The notes under the pieces are model-generated. The model had not been told where the DNA came from. It searched no databases and was given only the letters and a program-made list of their open reading frames with translations. Shown in pieces: positions 54,143 through 62,501 of a DNA stretch of 64,000 nucleotides. The DNA is from Streptomyces albicerus (GTDB lineage Bacteria; Actinomycetota; Actinomycetes; Streptomycetales; Streptomycetaceae), in contig NZ_VWMY01000030.1 in assembly GCF_008905045.1 (NCBI RefSeq), positions 51,923-115,922 on the forward strand. The letters are read 5' to 3'. A program made the translations under genes and the position numbers. Positions within the stretch are counted from its first letter, which is position 1, and each line of letters opens with the position of its first letter.

Positions 54143-56488
54143 TCAACTCCCCAGCCTGAGACGGGGTTTGGGGGCGTCCGTACGGCCGGTCTGCGGACGC
54201 CTGCTGCCCGCCCGGTACGGCATGGGCCACTCGACGCCCGGTCCCGTGTAGCCCTGCTCGGCCGCCGCGTGCAGCGTCCAGTGCGGGTCGTACAGATGCG
54301 GCCGGGCGAGGGCGCACAGGTCCGTACGCCCCGCCAGGATCAGGGAGTTGACGTCGTCCCAGGAGGAGATCGCGCCCACGGCGATCACCGGGATACCGGT
54401 CTCGTTGCGGATCCGGTCGGCGTACGGCGTCTGGTACGACCGCCCGTACTCCGGCCGTTCGTCCGCCACCACCTGTCCCGTCGAGACGTCGATCGCGTCG
54501 GCGCCGTGCGCGGCGAAGGCACGGGCGATCGCGACGGCGTCGTCGCCGGTGGTGCCGCCGCCGGCCCAGTCGGTGGCGGAGATGCGTACGGTCATCGGCC
54601 GGTCCTCGGGCCACACGGACCGTACCGAGTCGAAGACTTCGAGCGGGAAGCGCAGCCTGTTCTCCAGCGAGCCCCCGTACTCGTCCGTCCGGCGGTTGGT
54701 CAGCGGCGACAGGAAGCCGGACAGCAAGTAGCCGTGCGCACAGTGCAGTTTGAGCAGATCGAAGCCGCAGCGGGCCGCGCGCCAGGCGGCGGCGGTGAAC
54801 TGCTCGCGGATGGCAGTGAGTTGATCCTGCGTCAGTTCTTCTGGGATCTGACTGTCGGGCCCGTACGGGATCGGGGACGCGGCCACGAGCGGCCAGTTGC
54901 CCTCCTCCAGCGGCTCGTCGATGCCCTCCCACATCAGCTTCGTCGAGCCCTTGCGCCCGGAGTGACCGAGCTGCACACCGATGGCCGCACCCGGCGCCTG
55001 CGCGTGCACGAAGTCGGCGATCCGCCGCCAGGACTCGGCCTGCCGGCCGGTGTAGAGCCCGGCACAGCCCGGTGTGATCCGCCCCTCCGGGCTCACGCAC
55101 ACCATCTCGGTCATCACCAGACCGGCGCCGCCCAGCGCCCGTGCGCCGAGGTGGACGAGGTGGAAGTCGCCGGGGACGCCGTCCTCGGCCGAGTACATGT
55201 CCATCGGCGAGACCACGACCCGGTTGCGCAGGGTCAGTCCGCGCAGCCGGAACGGCGTGAACATCGGCGGCGTACCGGGCGGGCAGCCGAACTCCCGCTC
55301 CACGGACTCCGTGAAGTGCGCGTCGCGCAGCCGGAGGTTGTCGTGCGTGACCCGGCGGCTGCGGGTGAGCAGGTTGAAGGCGAACTGACGGGCGGGCTGG
55401 TCGAGATAGAGCCCCAGGTTCTCGAACCACTCCAGGCTCGCGCGCGCGGCCCGCTGGGTGGAGGCGACGACGGGGCGCCGCTCCTCCTCGTACGCGGCCA
55501 GGGCCTCGGGCAGTTCGGCGTGCTCCTCCAGACAGGCGGCCAGCGCCAGGGCGTCCTCCACCGCCAGCTTCGTACCGGAGCCGATGGAGAAGTGCGCGGT
55601 GTGCGCGGCGTCCCCGAGCAGCACCGTGTTCCCGTGCGACCAGCGCTCGTTGACGACGGTCCGGAAGTTGATCCAGGCGGACTTGTTGGACCTGAGCGGC
55701 CGTCCGCCGAGCGCGTCCGCGAAGATCTTGGCGCACCGCTCGACGGACGCCTGCTCGTCGAGCTCCGCGAACCCGGCCGCCTCCCACACCTCCTCGCGCA
55801 TCTCGACGATGACGGTGGAGGCGTCGGCCGCATAGGGATAGCCGTGGAGCTGCATCACCCCGTGCTCGGTCTCCGCGATCTCGAAACGGAACGCGTCGAA
55901 GGCGAAGTCGGCGGCGAGCCAGATATAGCGGCACTGGTGCGTGACCACATGTGGCCCGAACACATCGCTGTATGCCTCGCGGGTGGTGCTGTTCACACCG
56001 TCCGCCGCGATGACAAGGTCGTACGTCTCCGAGAGCCACTCCGGGTGCGGCGCCTCCGTACGGAAGCGCAGCTCGACCCCGAGAGAGCGGCAGCGCTCGT
56101 GCAGGATCTCCAGGAGTCTGCGCCGGCCGAGGGCGGCGAAGCCGTGTCCTCCGGAGGTTTGGCGTGTGCCTCGGTGCACGATGTCGATGTCGTCCCAGCG
56201 GATGAAGTCCTGTTGGAGGGCGGCGTACACGACCGGGTCGGCGTGTTCGATGCCGCCGAGTGTTTCGTCGGAGAGGACTACGCCGAAGCCGAAGGTGTCG
56301 TCGGGGGCGTTGCGTTCCCAGACGGTTATGTCGCGGGCGGGGTCGAGGCGTTTCAGTAGGGCTGCGGCGTAGAGGCCGCCGGGGCCGCCGCCGATGATCG
56401 CCACTCGTAGGGGGTGGCTGGTCGTCTGGGGCGGCTGCGGGTCGGTGGGGGCTGGTCGCGCAGTTCCCCGCGCCCCTTGGGTTGGCAT
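54143..56488 (-). CDS. 2-aminobenzoyl-CoA (or salicylyl-CoA) monooxygenase/reductase, fused
   Basis: A 781-residue bifunctional flavoenzyme. Residues about 29-395 are a class A FAD monooxygenase (VAIIGGGPGGLYAAALLK, RRRLLEILHERC, LLGDAAHTAHFSIGSGTKLAVEDA). From about 400 it is an old-yellow-enzyme FMN reductase (NRVVVSPMDMYSAEDGVPGDFHLVHLGARALGGAGLV, HGYLLSGFLSPLTNRRTDEYGGS). This architecture is known in 2-aminobenzoyl-CoA monooxygenase/reductase, which hydroxylates and then reduces the ring. The N-terminal 28 residues are encoded by an interspersed repeat (56450-56478). A GTG at 56404 would start at the Rossmann fold but has no ribosome site. It is 3 bp after the hydratase gene and so co-transcribed with it. 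Confidence 0.92.
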   Translation of the reverse strand: MPTQGARGTARPAPTDPQPPQTTSHPLRVAIIGGGPGGLYAAALLKRLDPARDITVWERNAPDDTFGFGVVLSDETLGGIEHADPVVYAALQQDFIRWDDIDIVHRGTRQTSGGHGFAALGRRRLLEILHERCRSLGVELRFRTEAPHPEWLSETYDLVIAADGVNSTTREAYSDVFGPHVVTHQCRYIWLAADFAFDAFRFEIAETEHGVMQLHGYPYAADASTVIVEMREEVWEAAGFAELDEQASVERCAKIFADALGGRPLRSNKSAWINFRTVVNERWSHGNTVLLGDAAHTAHFSIGSGTKLAVEDALALAACLEEHAELPEALAAYEEERRPVVASTQRAARASLEWFENLGLYLDQPARQFAFNLLTRSRRVTHDNLRLRDAHFTESVEREFGCPPGTPPMFTPFRLRGLTLRNRVVVSPMDMYSAEDGVPGDFHLVHLGARALGGAGLVMTEMVCVSPEGRITPGCAGLYTGRQAESWRRIADFVHAQAPGAAIGVQLGHSGRKGSTKLMWEGIDEPLEEGNWPLVAASPIPYGPDSQIPEELTQDQLTAIREQFTAAAWRAARCGFDLLKLHCAHGYLLSGFLSPLTNRRTDEYGGSLENRLRFPLEVFDSVRSVWPEDRPMTVRISATDWAGGGTTGDDAVAIARAFAAHGADAIDVSTGQVVADERPEYGRSYQTPYADRIRNETGIPVIAVGAISSWDDVNSLILAGRTDLCALARPHLYDPHWTLHAAAEQGYTGPGVEWPMPYRAGSRRPQTGRTDAPKPRLRLGS
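56450..56478. repeat. interspersed repeat (copy 2) inside a coding start
   Basis: 29 bp identical, on the opposite strand, to 5907-5935. Here it lies in the first codons of the monooxygenase/reductase gene and encodes residues about 4-13. Confidence 0.92.
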
Positions 56489-56490
56489 GC

Positions 56491-57318
56491 TTACCGTCCC
56501 CTCCATTTGGGAGGGCGCTTTTCTGTGAAGGCCGCGTGGAACTCTGCGTAGTCCTCCCCGGTCATCAGCAGCGCCTGGGTCGAGGCGTCGAGTTCGACGG
56601 AGGCGGCGAGCGGCATGTCCAGTTCGGCGGTGAGCAGGGCCTTCGTCTGGGCGTACGCGAGGGCCGGGCCCTCGGCGAGACGACGGGCCAGCGTCTGGGC
56701 GGCCTCGTCGGCGCGGCCATCCTCGGTGAGTTCGCTGATCAGGCCGATCCGCTCGGCCTCGGGCGCCCGTACCGGCTCGCCCAGCATGAGGAGCCGGGTC
56801 GCGTGGCCGAGTCCGACGACCCGGGGCAGCAGATAGGCCGCCCCCATGTCGCCGCCGGACAGGCCGACGCGGGTGAAGAGGAAGGCGAAGCGGGCGGTGG
56901 GGTCGGCGACCCGGAAGTCCGCCGCGAGCGCCAGCACGGCTCCCGCGCCCGCCGCGACCCCGTGCACCGCCGCGATCACCGGGAACGGGCACTCGCGTAC
57001 GGCCCGGACGACCTGCCCGGTCATCCGGTTGAAGTCGAGCAGCTGGGCCGTGTCCATGGACAGGGTCGCGCCGATGATCTCGTCGACGTCGCCGCCGGAG
57101 CAGAACCCGCGTCCCTCGCCGGCGAGCACCAGGGCGCGTACAGCCCGCTCCCGGGACAGCTCGGCGAGCAGGTCGCGCAGGTCGGCGTACGCGCCGAAGG
57201 TGAGCGCGTTCAGCTTCTCGGGGCGGGCCAGGGTGACCGTCGCCACCCCGTCGGCTAGCTCACAGCGCAGGTGCTGCCAGTCGGGCGTGCGGGTCGCGGA
57301 GCCGGTGAAGGGACTCAT
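56491..57318 (-). CDS. enoyl-CoA hydratase/isomerase family protein
   Basis: A 275-residue crotonase-fold enzyme with oxyanion-hole segments FCSGGDVDEII and AAVHGVAAGAGAVLALAADFRVADPTARFAFLFTRVGLSGGDMGAAYLLPRVVG. The Glu of the first catalytic position is replaced (LSGGDMG), and ring-active crotonases do vary there. It leads the operon with the monooxygenase/reductase gene. In 2-aminobenzoyl-CoA-type pathways a hydratase acts on the reduced or opened ring. Upstream is operator copy B. Confidence 0.88.
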   Translation of the reverse strand: MSPFTGSATRTPDWQHLRCELADGVATVTLARPEKLNALTFGAYADLRDLLAELSRERAVRALVLAGEGRGFCSGGDVDEIIGATLSMDTAQLLDFNRMTGQVVRAVRECPFPVIAAVHGVAAGAGAVLALAADFRVADPTARFAFLFTRVGLSGGDMGAAYLLPRVVGLGHATRLLMLGEPVRAPEAERIGLISELTEDGRADEAAQTLARRLAEGPALAYAQTKALLTAELDMPLAASVELDASTQALLMTGEDYAEFHAAFTEKRPPKWRGR

Positions 57319-57375
57319 GACGTGCGGCCTCCTCGGGCGGGGGCGGCGGTCGCGGCGGGGGTGCTACACCTCGAA

Positions 57376-57415
57376 GCTATCACCCATCCGTGACTGTCGT
57401 CACGAGTGCGCGATA
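57376..57415. promoter_or_regulatory. operator-like motif, copy B (hydratase promoter)
   Basis: GCTATC-N9-TGACTGTCGTCAC-N7-CGATA. The 13-bp core at 57391-57403 is identical to that at 48154-48166, and the leading G makes a perfect GTGAC/GTCAC palindrome. It lies 58-97 bp before the hydratase start. The remaining 215 bp up to the ATPase gene hold no other clear feature except a GC-rich run. Confidence 0.75.
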
Positions 57416-57612
57416 AGCCAGTCATCCGGTTACGGAGCCGGTCACCGAGTCACGACTCGGCGATAGCCCCGTAACGACGGGCACGGAGCACGGGAGCCGG
57501 ACCGTTCAGCTGGGTACGGAGCCCGGTATCAGCCCGATACCGGGCCGAACGTCCCGAAAAGAGCCCACCGAGCGACCCTGTCCGGTTGCGTCGTACCATT
57601 CCTAAAGTTGAA

Positions 57613-57628
57613 AGCAGGACATCCTGCT
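57613..57628 (+). promoter_or_regulatory. palindrome covering the ribosome site of the ATPase gene
   Basis: AGCAGGA-CA-TCCTGCT, 7-bp perfect arms, ends 2 nt before the ATG and includes the only AGGA ribosome site. It could be an RNA hairpin hiding the start or a protein-binding site. Confidence 0.75.
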
Positions 57629-57630
57629 CC

Positions 57631-58083
57631 ATGAACGGACCCGCCTTGCACGAGCCCTCCGCCCCAGCCTCCTGGCGCATCGCCCTGCCGCACACCGCCG
57701 CGGCCGTGCCCGTCGCCCGCGCCCTGGTCCGTACCGCACTCGCCGAGCTGGAGCACGCGGCCGACAGCGACACCGCGGAGCTGCTCACCGCCGAGCTGGT
57801 GGCGAACGCCGTGGAGCACACCAGGGGCAGCGCGCCCATAGAGCTGGTCGTGGAGCTGCTGCCCACCGGCTGCCAGGTCGAGGTGCACGACCCCGACCCG
57901 GCCCCGCCGGGCGACCTCACGGTCCCCGCCCCGTCGGGCGACCCCGACCCCTGGCAGGAGCACGGCCGCGGGCTGCTGCTCATCCGCACGCTCAGCTCGT
58001 CATGCGGGCACCGCCCCACGGAGTCGGGCAAGGCGGTCTGGTTCAGGCTGCCGATGGTGCCGCACCAGCGAAGGCCGTCGTAA
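57631..58083 (+). CDS. ATP-binding protein, anti-sigma/RsbW-type HATPase
   Basis: A 150-residue HATPase_c protein of the SpoIIAB/RsbW group with ELLTAELVANAVEHT (N-box), VEVHDPDP (G1-like) and HGRGLLLIRTLSSSCG (G2). Such short kinases hold a sigma-B-like factor or an anti-anti-sigma protein in many streptomycetes. No partner gene is adjacent. The ribosome site is buried in a perfect palindrome, which suggests translational control. Start is the ATG after GCAGGA; the longer frame upstream encodes the palindrome itself. Confidence 0.85.
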   Translation: MNGPALHEPSAPASWRIALPHTAAAVPVARALVRTALAELEHAADSDTAELLTAELVANAVEHTRGSAPIELVVELLPTGCQVEVHDPDPAPPGDLTVPAPSGDPDPWQEHGRGLLLIRTLSSSCGHRPTESGKAVWFRLPMVPHQRRPS

Positions 58084-58210
58084 CAAGTCGCAAGAGGTCA
58101 CAACAGCTCGTAACAGAAGGCCGTCGTGACAGCGACACCACCGCGCATCACTACAGCCGCATCACCGCAGCCGCACCACCGCGCATCACCACAGCGGCAT
58201 CACCGCGCAT
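58071..58210. repeat. stop-codon duplication and ACCGCGCATCAC imperfect repeats
   Basis: AAGGCCGTCGTAACA (58071, the end of the ATPase gene with its TAA) recurs as AAGGCCGTCGTGACA at 58117. It is followed by three to four imperfect CACC(G)CGCATCAC-N-ACAGC units up to the arcB stop. Confidence 0.75.
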
Positions 58211-58213
58211 CGC

Positions 58214-59221
58214 TCAGGCGAGCGTCGCCACCAGCACCGCCTTGATCGTGTGCAGCCGGTTCTCCGCCTCGTCGAAGACGACCGAGTGGGCCGACTCGAA
58301 GACCTCGTCGGTGACCTCGAGGGAGTCGAGGCCGTGCCGCTCGTGGATCTCGCGGCCGACCTTGGTGCCCAGGTCGTGGAAGGCCGGCAGGCAGTGCAGG
58401 AACTTGACGTCCGCGTTGCCGGTGGCGCGCAGGACGTCCATCGTCACCGCGTACGGGCCCAGGGCGACGATGCGCTCGTCCCAGACCTCCTTGGGCTCGC
58501 CCATGGAGACCCACACGTCGGTGGCGACGAAGTCGGCGCCCGCGACCCCCTCGGCGACGTCCTCGGTGAGCGTGACCCGCGCCCCGCTGCGCACCGCGAG
58601 CTCGCGCGCCCGCTCGACGATCTCCTCGGCGGGCCAGTAGGCCTTGGGCGCGACGATCCGTACGTCCATGCCGAGCAGCGCGCCGGTGACCAGGTAGGAG
58701 TTGCCCATGTTCAGGCGCGCGTCGCCGAGATAGGCGAAGACGATCTCGTTCAGCGGCTTGCTCGTGTGCTCGGTCATCGTGAGGACGTCGGCGAGCATCT
58801 GGGTCGGGTGCCAGTCGTCGGTCAGGCCGTTGTAGACGGGCACGCCCGCGTGGGCGGCCAGCTCCTCGACGCCCTCCTGGCTGTCCCCGCGGTACTGGAT
58901 CGCGTGGAACATCCGGCCGAGCACCCGCGCGGTGTCCTTCACGGACTCCTTGTGCCCTATCTGCGAGCCGTTCGGATCGAGATACGTGGTCGACGCGCCC
59001 TGGTCGGCGGCCGCGACCTCGAACGCGCAGCGCGTGCGCGTCGAGGTCTTCTCGAAGATCAGCGCGATGTTCCGGCCCCGCAGATACTGGGTCTCCGTCC
59101 CGGCCTTCTTCGCCGCCTTCAGCTCGGCGGCGAGCTCGATCAGACCGCGGAACTCCTCTTCCGTGAAGTCCAGCTCCTTCAGGAAGTGGCGGCCGGCGAG
59201 GGCGTACGGGACTGTCGCCAT
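58214..59221 (-). CDS. arcB: ornithine carbamoyltransferase
   Basis: A 335-residue transcarbamylase interconverting ornithine plus carbamoyl phosphate and citrulline. Carbamoyl-phosphate binding motifs are KTSTRTRCAFEV (about 53-64) and WHPTQMLAD, and the ornithine/catalytic loop is FLHCLPAFHD with the reactive Cys. The length is normal. It follows arginine deiminase on the same strand, so the catabolic role (arcB) is preferred over argF. The 125-bp gap contains TTCTATACG repeats and a terminator-like hairpin, so it can be expressed separately. No arcC or arcD is nearby. Confidence 0.92.
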   Translation of the reverse strand: MATVPYALAGRHFLKELDFTEEEFRGLIELAAELKAAKKAGTETQYLRGRNIALIFEKTSTRTRCAFEVAAADQGASTTYLDPNGSQIGHKESVKDTARVLGRMFHAIQYRGDSQEGVEELAAHAGVPVYNGLTDDWHPTQMLADVLTMTEHTSKPLNEIVFAYLGDARLNMGNSYLVTGALLGMDVRIVAPKAYWPAEEIVERARELAVRSGARVTLTEDVAEGVAGADFVATDVWVSMGEPKEVWDERIVALGPYAVTMDVLRATGNADVKFLHCLPAFHDLGTKVGREIHERHGLDSLEVTDEVFESAHSVVFDEAENRLHTIKAVLVATLA

Positions 59222-59260
59222 GAGGGCGCTCCAGGGTTACGTAAACAGGGACTCTTGGAA

Positions 59261-59289
59261 TTCTATACGATGACCCACATTTCTATACG
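59261..59289. promoter_or_regulatory. direct TTCTATACG repeats before arcB
   Basis: TTCTATACG occurs at 59261-59269 and again at 59281-59289, a 20-bp (two helical turns) spacing 40-68 bp before the arcB start. It may be a tandem operator such as for an arginine repressor, or one copy may serve as a -10. Confidence 0.6.
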
Positions 59290-59325
59290 GCCCCATTTTC
59301 GAGACATCGGCCTCACTGACAGTCC

Positions 59326-59345
59326 CGCGCCCCTGAAGGGGCGCG
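59326..59345 (-). terminator. hairpin just after arcA
   Basis: CGCGCCCC-TGAA-GGGGCGCG, an 8-bp perfect stem with a stable tetraloop, begins 1 nt beyond the arcA stop. The 3' half resembles the interspersed repeat seen at 5899. Confidence 0.8.
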
Positions 59346-59346
59346 C

Positions 59347-60573
59347 TCAACCGACGGAATCCCTCTCCACCGGACAGCTCATACAACGCGGTCCGCCGCG
59401 TCCTCGCCCCAACTCACTGCCCGGGATCTCGATCACCTCGATGCCCTGCTTGCGCAGATGCGTGTTCGTGGTCTGGTTCCGCTCGTACGCGACGACGACG
59501 CCCGGCTCGACCGCGAGGACGTTGCAGCCGTCGTCCCACTGCTCGCGCTCGGCGGCGTGCACGTCCTGCGTGGCGGTCAGGACGCGGATCTCGCTCAGTC
59601 CGAGCGCCGCGGCGATCGCGCGGTGCATGTGCTCCGGCGGATGGTCGGTGACCTTCAGCTCCTTGTCGCCCACGCCCGGTTCGATGGTGTACGAGCGGAG
59701 CATGCCGAGCCCCGCGTACTGCGTGAAGATGTCGCCGTCGACCATCGTCATCACCGTGTCGAGGTGCATGAGGGCCCGTCTCTTGGGCATGTCGAGCGCC
59801 ACGATCGTCTCCGCCGATCCGGCGGCGAACAGTTTGTGCGCGAGCATCTCCACGGCCTGGGGCGTCGTCCGCTCGCTCATGCCGATGAGCACGGCGCCGT
59901 TGCCGATCACCAGCACGTCGCCGCCCTCGATGGTGGACGGGTAGTCGGCCTGCCCCTCGGACCACACGTGGAAGCCCTCGTCCCGGAACAGCGGATGGTG
60001 CCGGTAGATCGCCTCGAAGTGCACGGTCTCGCGCTGGCGTGCCGGCCAGCGCATGGCGTTGATGGAGACACCGTCGTAGATCCAGGCGGAGGTGTCCCTG
60101 GTGAAGAGGTGGTTGGGCAGCGGCCTGAGCAGGAAGTCGTCGAGCTCCATGACATGGAAGCGCACCGACGTCGGCTCCGGGTGCGCCTCGAGGAACTCCC
60201 GTTTGGTCATCCCGCCGACCAGCGCCTCGGCCAGCTCGCCCGACGGCAGCAACTCGAAGACGGCCCGCAGATGATCGGTGGCCAGCGGCCCGTACTCCTT
60301 CTCGTCGAAGACCCTGTCCAGTACGAGCGACCTGGCCGCCGGGATCGCCAGCGCCTCGGTCAGCAGGTCACCGAAGAGGTGAACGGTGACCCCGCGGTCG
60401 CGCAGCACGTCCGCGAACCCGTCGTGCTCGGCGCGCGCCCTGCGCACCCACAGCACGTCGTCGAAGAGCAGGGCGTCCTTGTTGCTGGGGGTGAGCCTTT
60501 TGAGCTCGAGATCAGGCCGGTGCAGGATGACGCGGCGCAGCCGCCCGGCCTCGGAGTCGACGTGGAATCCCAT
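59347..60573 (-). CDS. arcA: arginine deiminase
   Basis: A 408-residue guanidine-modifying enzyme converting arginine to citrulline and ammonia. Family signatures are LHRPDLELKRLTP, the substrate loop LFTRDTSAWIYDGVS, EGGDVLVIGNGAVLIGMSERTT, the catalytic HLDTVMTMVD and the nucleophilic Cys in GGPRCMSCPVERD near the C-terminus. The length is normal. It pairs with arcB downstream. Together they can turn arginine into ornithine plus carbamoyl phosphate, but energy yield needs a carbamate kinase elsewhere. Confidence 0.95.
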   Translation of the reverse strand: MGFHVDSEAGRLRRVILHRPDLELKRLTPSNKDALLFDDVLWVRRARAEHDGFADVLRDRGVTVHLFGDLLTEALAIPAARSLVLDRVFDEKEYGPLATDHLRAVFELLPSGELAEALVGGMTKREFLEAHPEPTSVRFHVMELDDFLLRPLPNHLFTRDTSAWIYDGVSINAMRWPARQRETVHFEAIYRHHPLFRDEGFHVWSEGQADYPSTIEGGDVLVIGNGAVLIGMSERTTPQAVEMLAHKLFAAGSAETIVALDMPKRRALMHLDTVMTMVDGDIFTQYAGLGMLRSYTIEPGVGDKELKVTDHPPEHMHRAIAAALGLSEIRVLTATQDVHAAEREQWDDGCNVLAVEPGVVVAYERNQTTNTHLRKQGIEVIEIPGSELGRGRGGPRCMSCPVERDSVG

Positions 60574-60661
60574 GACTCCATCCTGACCACCCGGGGGCTT
60601 TTTCACCCCTGAACGGGTCAACGTCCGGCGGGGCCGCCGCCGGCGTCGGCAGCCGGGCGGT

Positions 60662-62434
60662 TCAGCCGCTGGGCAGTAGTTGCAGCAGTTCCGGGCGGGC
60701 GAGCATGCGGCGGGTGGCGCGGCCCGGATCGAGGGCGGCACGGGCGACGATCCACCCGGCGAGGGTGTGCGGGTCGCCCGGATCGCGGGCCAGGGCGTCG
60801 GCGTAGCGGGCGAGCGCCGCGGCCGGGTCCCCGGCGGCGAGGTGTTCGTCGGCGGTGCGGGGAACGCGGGGGCGGGTGGCGAAAGCGTGGGTGCGGAGGT
60901 CGGGCCAGGTGGTCCGGTCACCACGCAAGAGGTCCGCGGTCCGCCCGGTGCGGGACGGGGACGGCGGTGCGACGTTGCGCAGCCGCCACTCCGTGCGGTG
61001 CAGCGCGGCGGCCGTACGGGCCCGGGCGTGGGCGACCGGGTCGACGGGCTCGCGCAGCCAGCCGTCCAGAACCCGGGCGAGCCCCGCCACGATCCTGCGG
61101 CCCGGAGCGGTGAGGCGGCCGCTCGTCTGCAGGGTGCGGACTACGAGACGCGTCTGCGTGCGGCGCAGCGCGAAGTGGTAGGCGGCGGCCTCGGTGTGTT
61201 CCGCTTCCGTCAGGCGGTCCCGCCAGAATCCGGCGACGCCGGTGAACGCGTACACGCCGTGCAGCAGGCCGGTGAGGTGGCGGGGGTCGGGGCGCCACGG
61301 GGCGTAGTAGCGCTCTTCGCGGTCGTCCTCCACGAGGGGGAAGAGATGGAGCAGCGCGGCGAGTTTGCTGTGCTGGAACTCGTGGACGAGGATCTCCGCG
61401 AGCGTCAGTCCGGTGTCGGGGCGGGAGATGTTCATCGCGCCGAAGGCGTCGCCGGTGGACGCCGAGCCCCGCACACCCGGCTGGACCGGAGGCGTGGTGC
61501 TGGTGCGGCCCCACGGTACGACGGCGCGGATCACGGCGGGGTCGAGCCGTCCGGGGGCGGGGCCGCCGTCCGACCTCGCCAGGATGTCGGCGGCCTCGTC
61601 GAACAGCTCCTGCCACACGGAGGCCTCGTCGGCGTCGAGGCGGGCCGGCGGGACGGGTTCGTCGAGGTCGCGGTAGGGGTCCAGGTCGTCGAGGGGGATG
61701 GCGACGGCACCCGAGGAGGTGACGCGGGTGAGGGTGCGCAGGGGGATCCAGTGGGGATCGGCCGCGACGGGTTCGAGGACCTCGCGGGCGGCGGGCCCGG
61801 GCGCCGCGCCGTTCGCGAACGCGGCAGCGGCGGAGGGCACTCCCACAACGCGTACGGGAACGGTGGCCGGCCGGCAGTCGAGGGAGGTGATCCCGCCGTC
61901 GGTTTCCCGCGAGGTGAGCGTCAGTTCGCCGGCTCGCGTACCGGCCCGGCCGGCCGTGAAGCCCCGCCGTGCGGCGGGCAGGCGGGCCAGGCCCAGGCCG
62001 GGCAGATTCAGAGCGCCGTCGGTGAGGGGGACGAGGAGCTCCGTCTCCGTGCCGGCGCGCAGCGCCGCCGCGACGGCCAGGGAGCACAGGTGCCCGGTCT
62101 CCACCCACAGGGGCGGCCCCGTCGCGGTGCCGTGCAGCCGGCGCAGCATATGGGCCAGCCAGCCGCCGGTCGCCGGGGCGAGCAGCAGCCGCTCGACCGG
62201 CTCGGGGGCCCGGGTGGCGGCCGTCTTCAGGGTGTGCCAGGCGTCGGAGGGCGGGCTGAGCGGAGTGGGCAGCCCGTCGATGCGGTCGAGGACCGTGCGC
62301 AGGAGCAACAGCCGACGGGCCCTTTCGCCCCGTTCGAGAAAGGCGAGCGCTTCGGCCGAGCCCCCGCCGGCGGCGAACTCCGAGAAGAGGCGGTCGGGCA
62401 TCCGGAGCGGCCGCCTGCGCTGCTGGCTCGTCAT
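60662..62434 (-). CDS. aKG-HExxH-type peptide-modification protein (beta-hydroxylase-like)
   Basis: A 590-residue protein of the HEXXH-motif domain family, formerly 'putative peptide modification protein' and now thought to include alpha-ketoglutarate-dependent peptide beta-hydroxylases. The metal motif is LVHEFQHSKLAALLHLFP (HEFQH at 351-355), followed by a Glu/Asp-rich FPLVEDDREE and a downstream third-ligand candidate in GLLHGVYAFTG. The N-terminal RMPDRLFSEFAAGGG is the family's usual opening, so residue 12 is an alternative start. The C-terminus has a TPR-like repeat (AGDPAAALARYADALARDPGDPHTLAGW). It follows a small leader-like gene and a caspase gene on the same strand. Confidence 0.86.
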   Translation of the reverse strand: MTSQQRRRPLRMPDRLFSEFAAGGGSAEALAFLERGERARRLLLLRTVLDRIDGLPTPLSPPSDAWHTLKTAATRAPEPVERLLLAPATGGWLAHMLRRLHGTATGPPLWVETGHLCSLAVAAALRAGTETELLVPLTDGALNLPGLGLARLPAARRGFTAGRAGTRAGELTLTSRETDGGITSLDCRPATVPVRVVGVPSAAAAFANGAAPGPAAREVLEPVAADPHWIPLRTLTRVTSSGAVAIPLDDLDPYRDLDEPVPPARLDADEASVWQELFDEAADILARSDGGPAPGRLDPAVIRAVVPWGRTSTTPPVQPGVRGSASTGDAFGAMNISRPDTGLTLAEILVHEFQHSKLAALLHLFPLVEDDREERYYAPWRPDPRHLTGLLHGVYAFTGVAGFWRDRLTEAEHTEAAAYHFALRRTQTRLVVRTLQTSGRLTAPGRRIVAGLARVLDGWLREPVDPVAHARARTAAALHRTEWRLRNVAPPSPSRTGRTADLLRGDRTTWPDLRTHAFATRPRVPRTADEHLAAGDPAAALARYADALARDPGDPHTLAGWIVARAALDPGRATRRMLARPELLQLLPSG

Positions 62435-62501
62435 TCCCGGTGACCTCCGGTGGTGGGTGCGGACGTCCGGTGAACTCGGCACAGGCGCGGCTGCGGCTCC
62501 G

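Noticed and set aside
58214..60573. Complete arginine deiminase energy pathway
   Set aside because: arcA and arcB are present but no carbamate kinase or arginine/ornithine antiporter gene is in the window.
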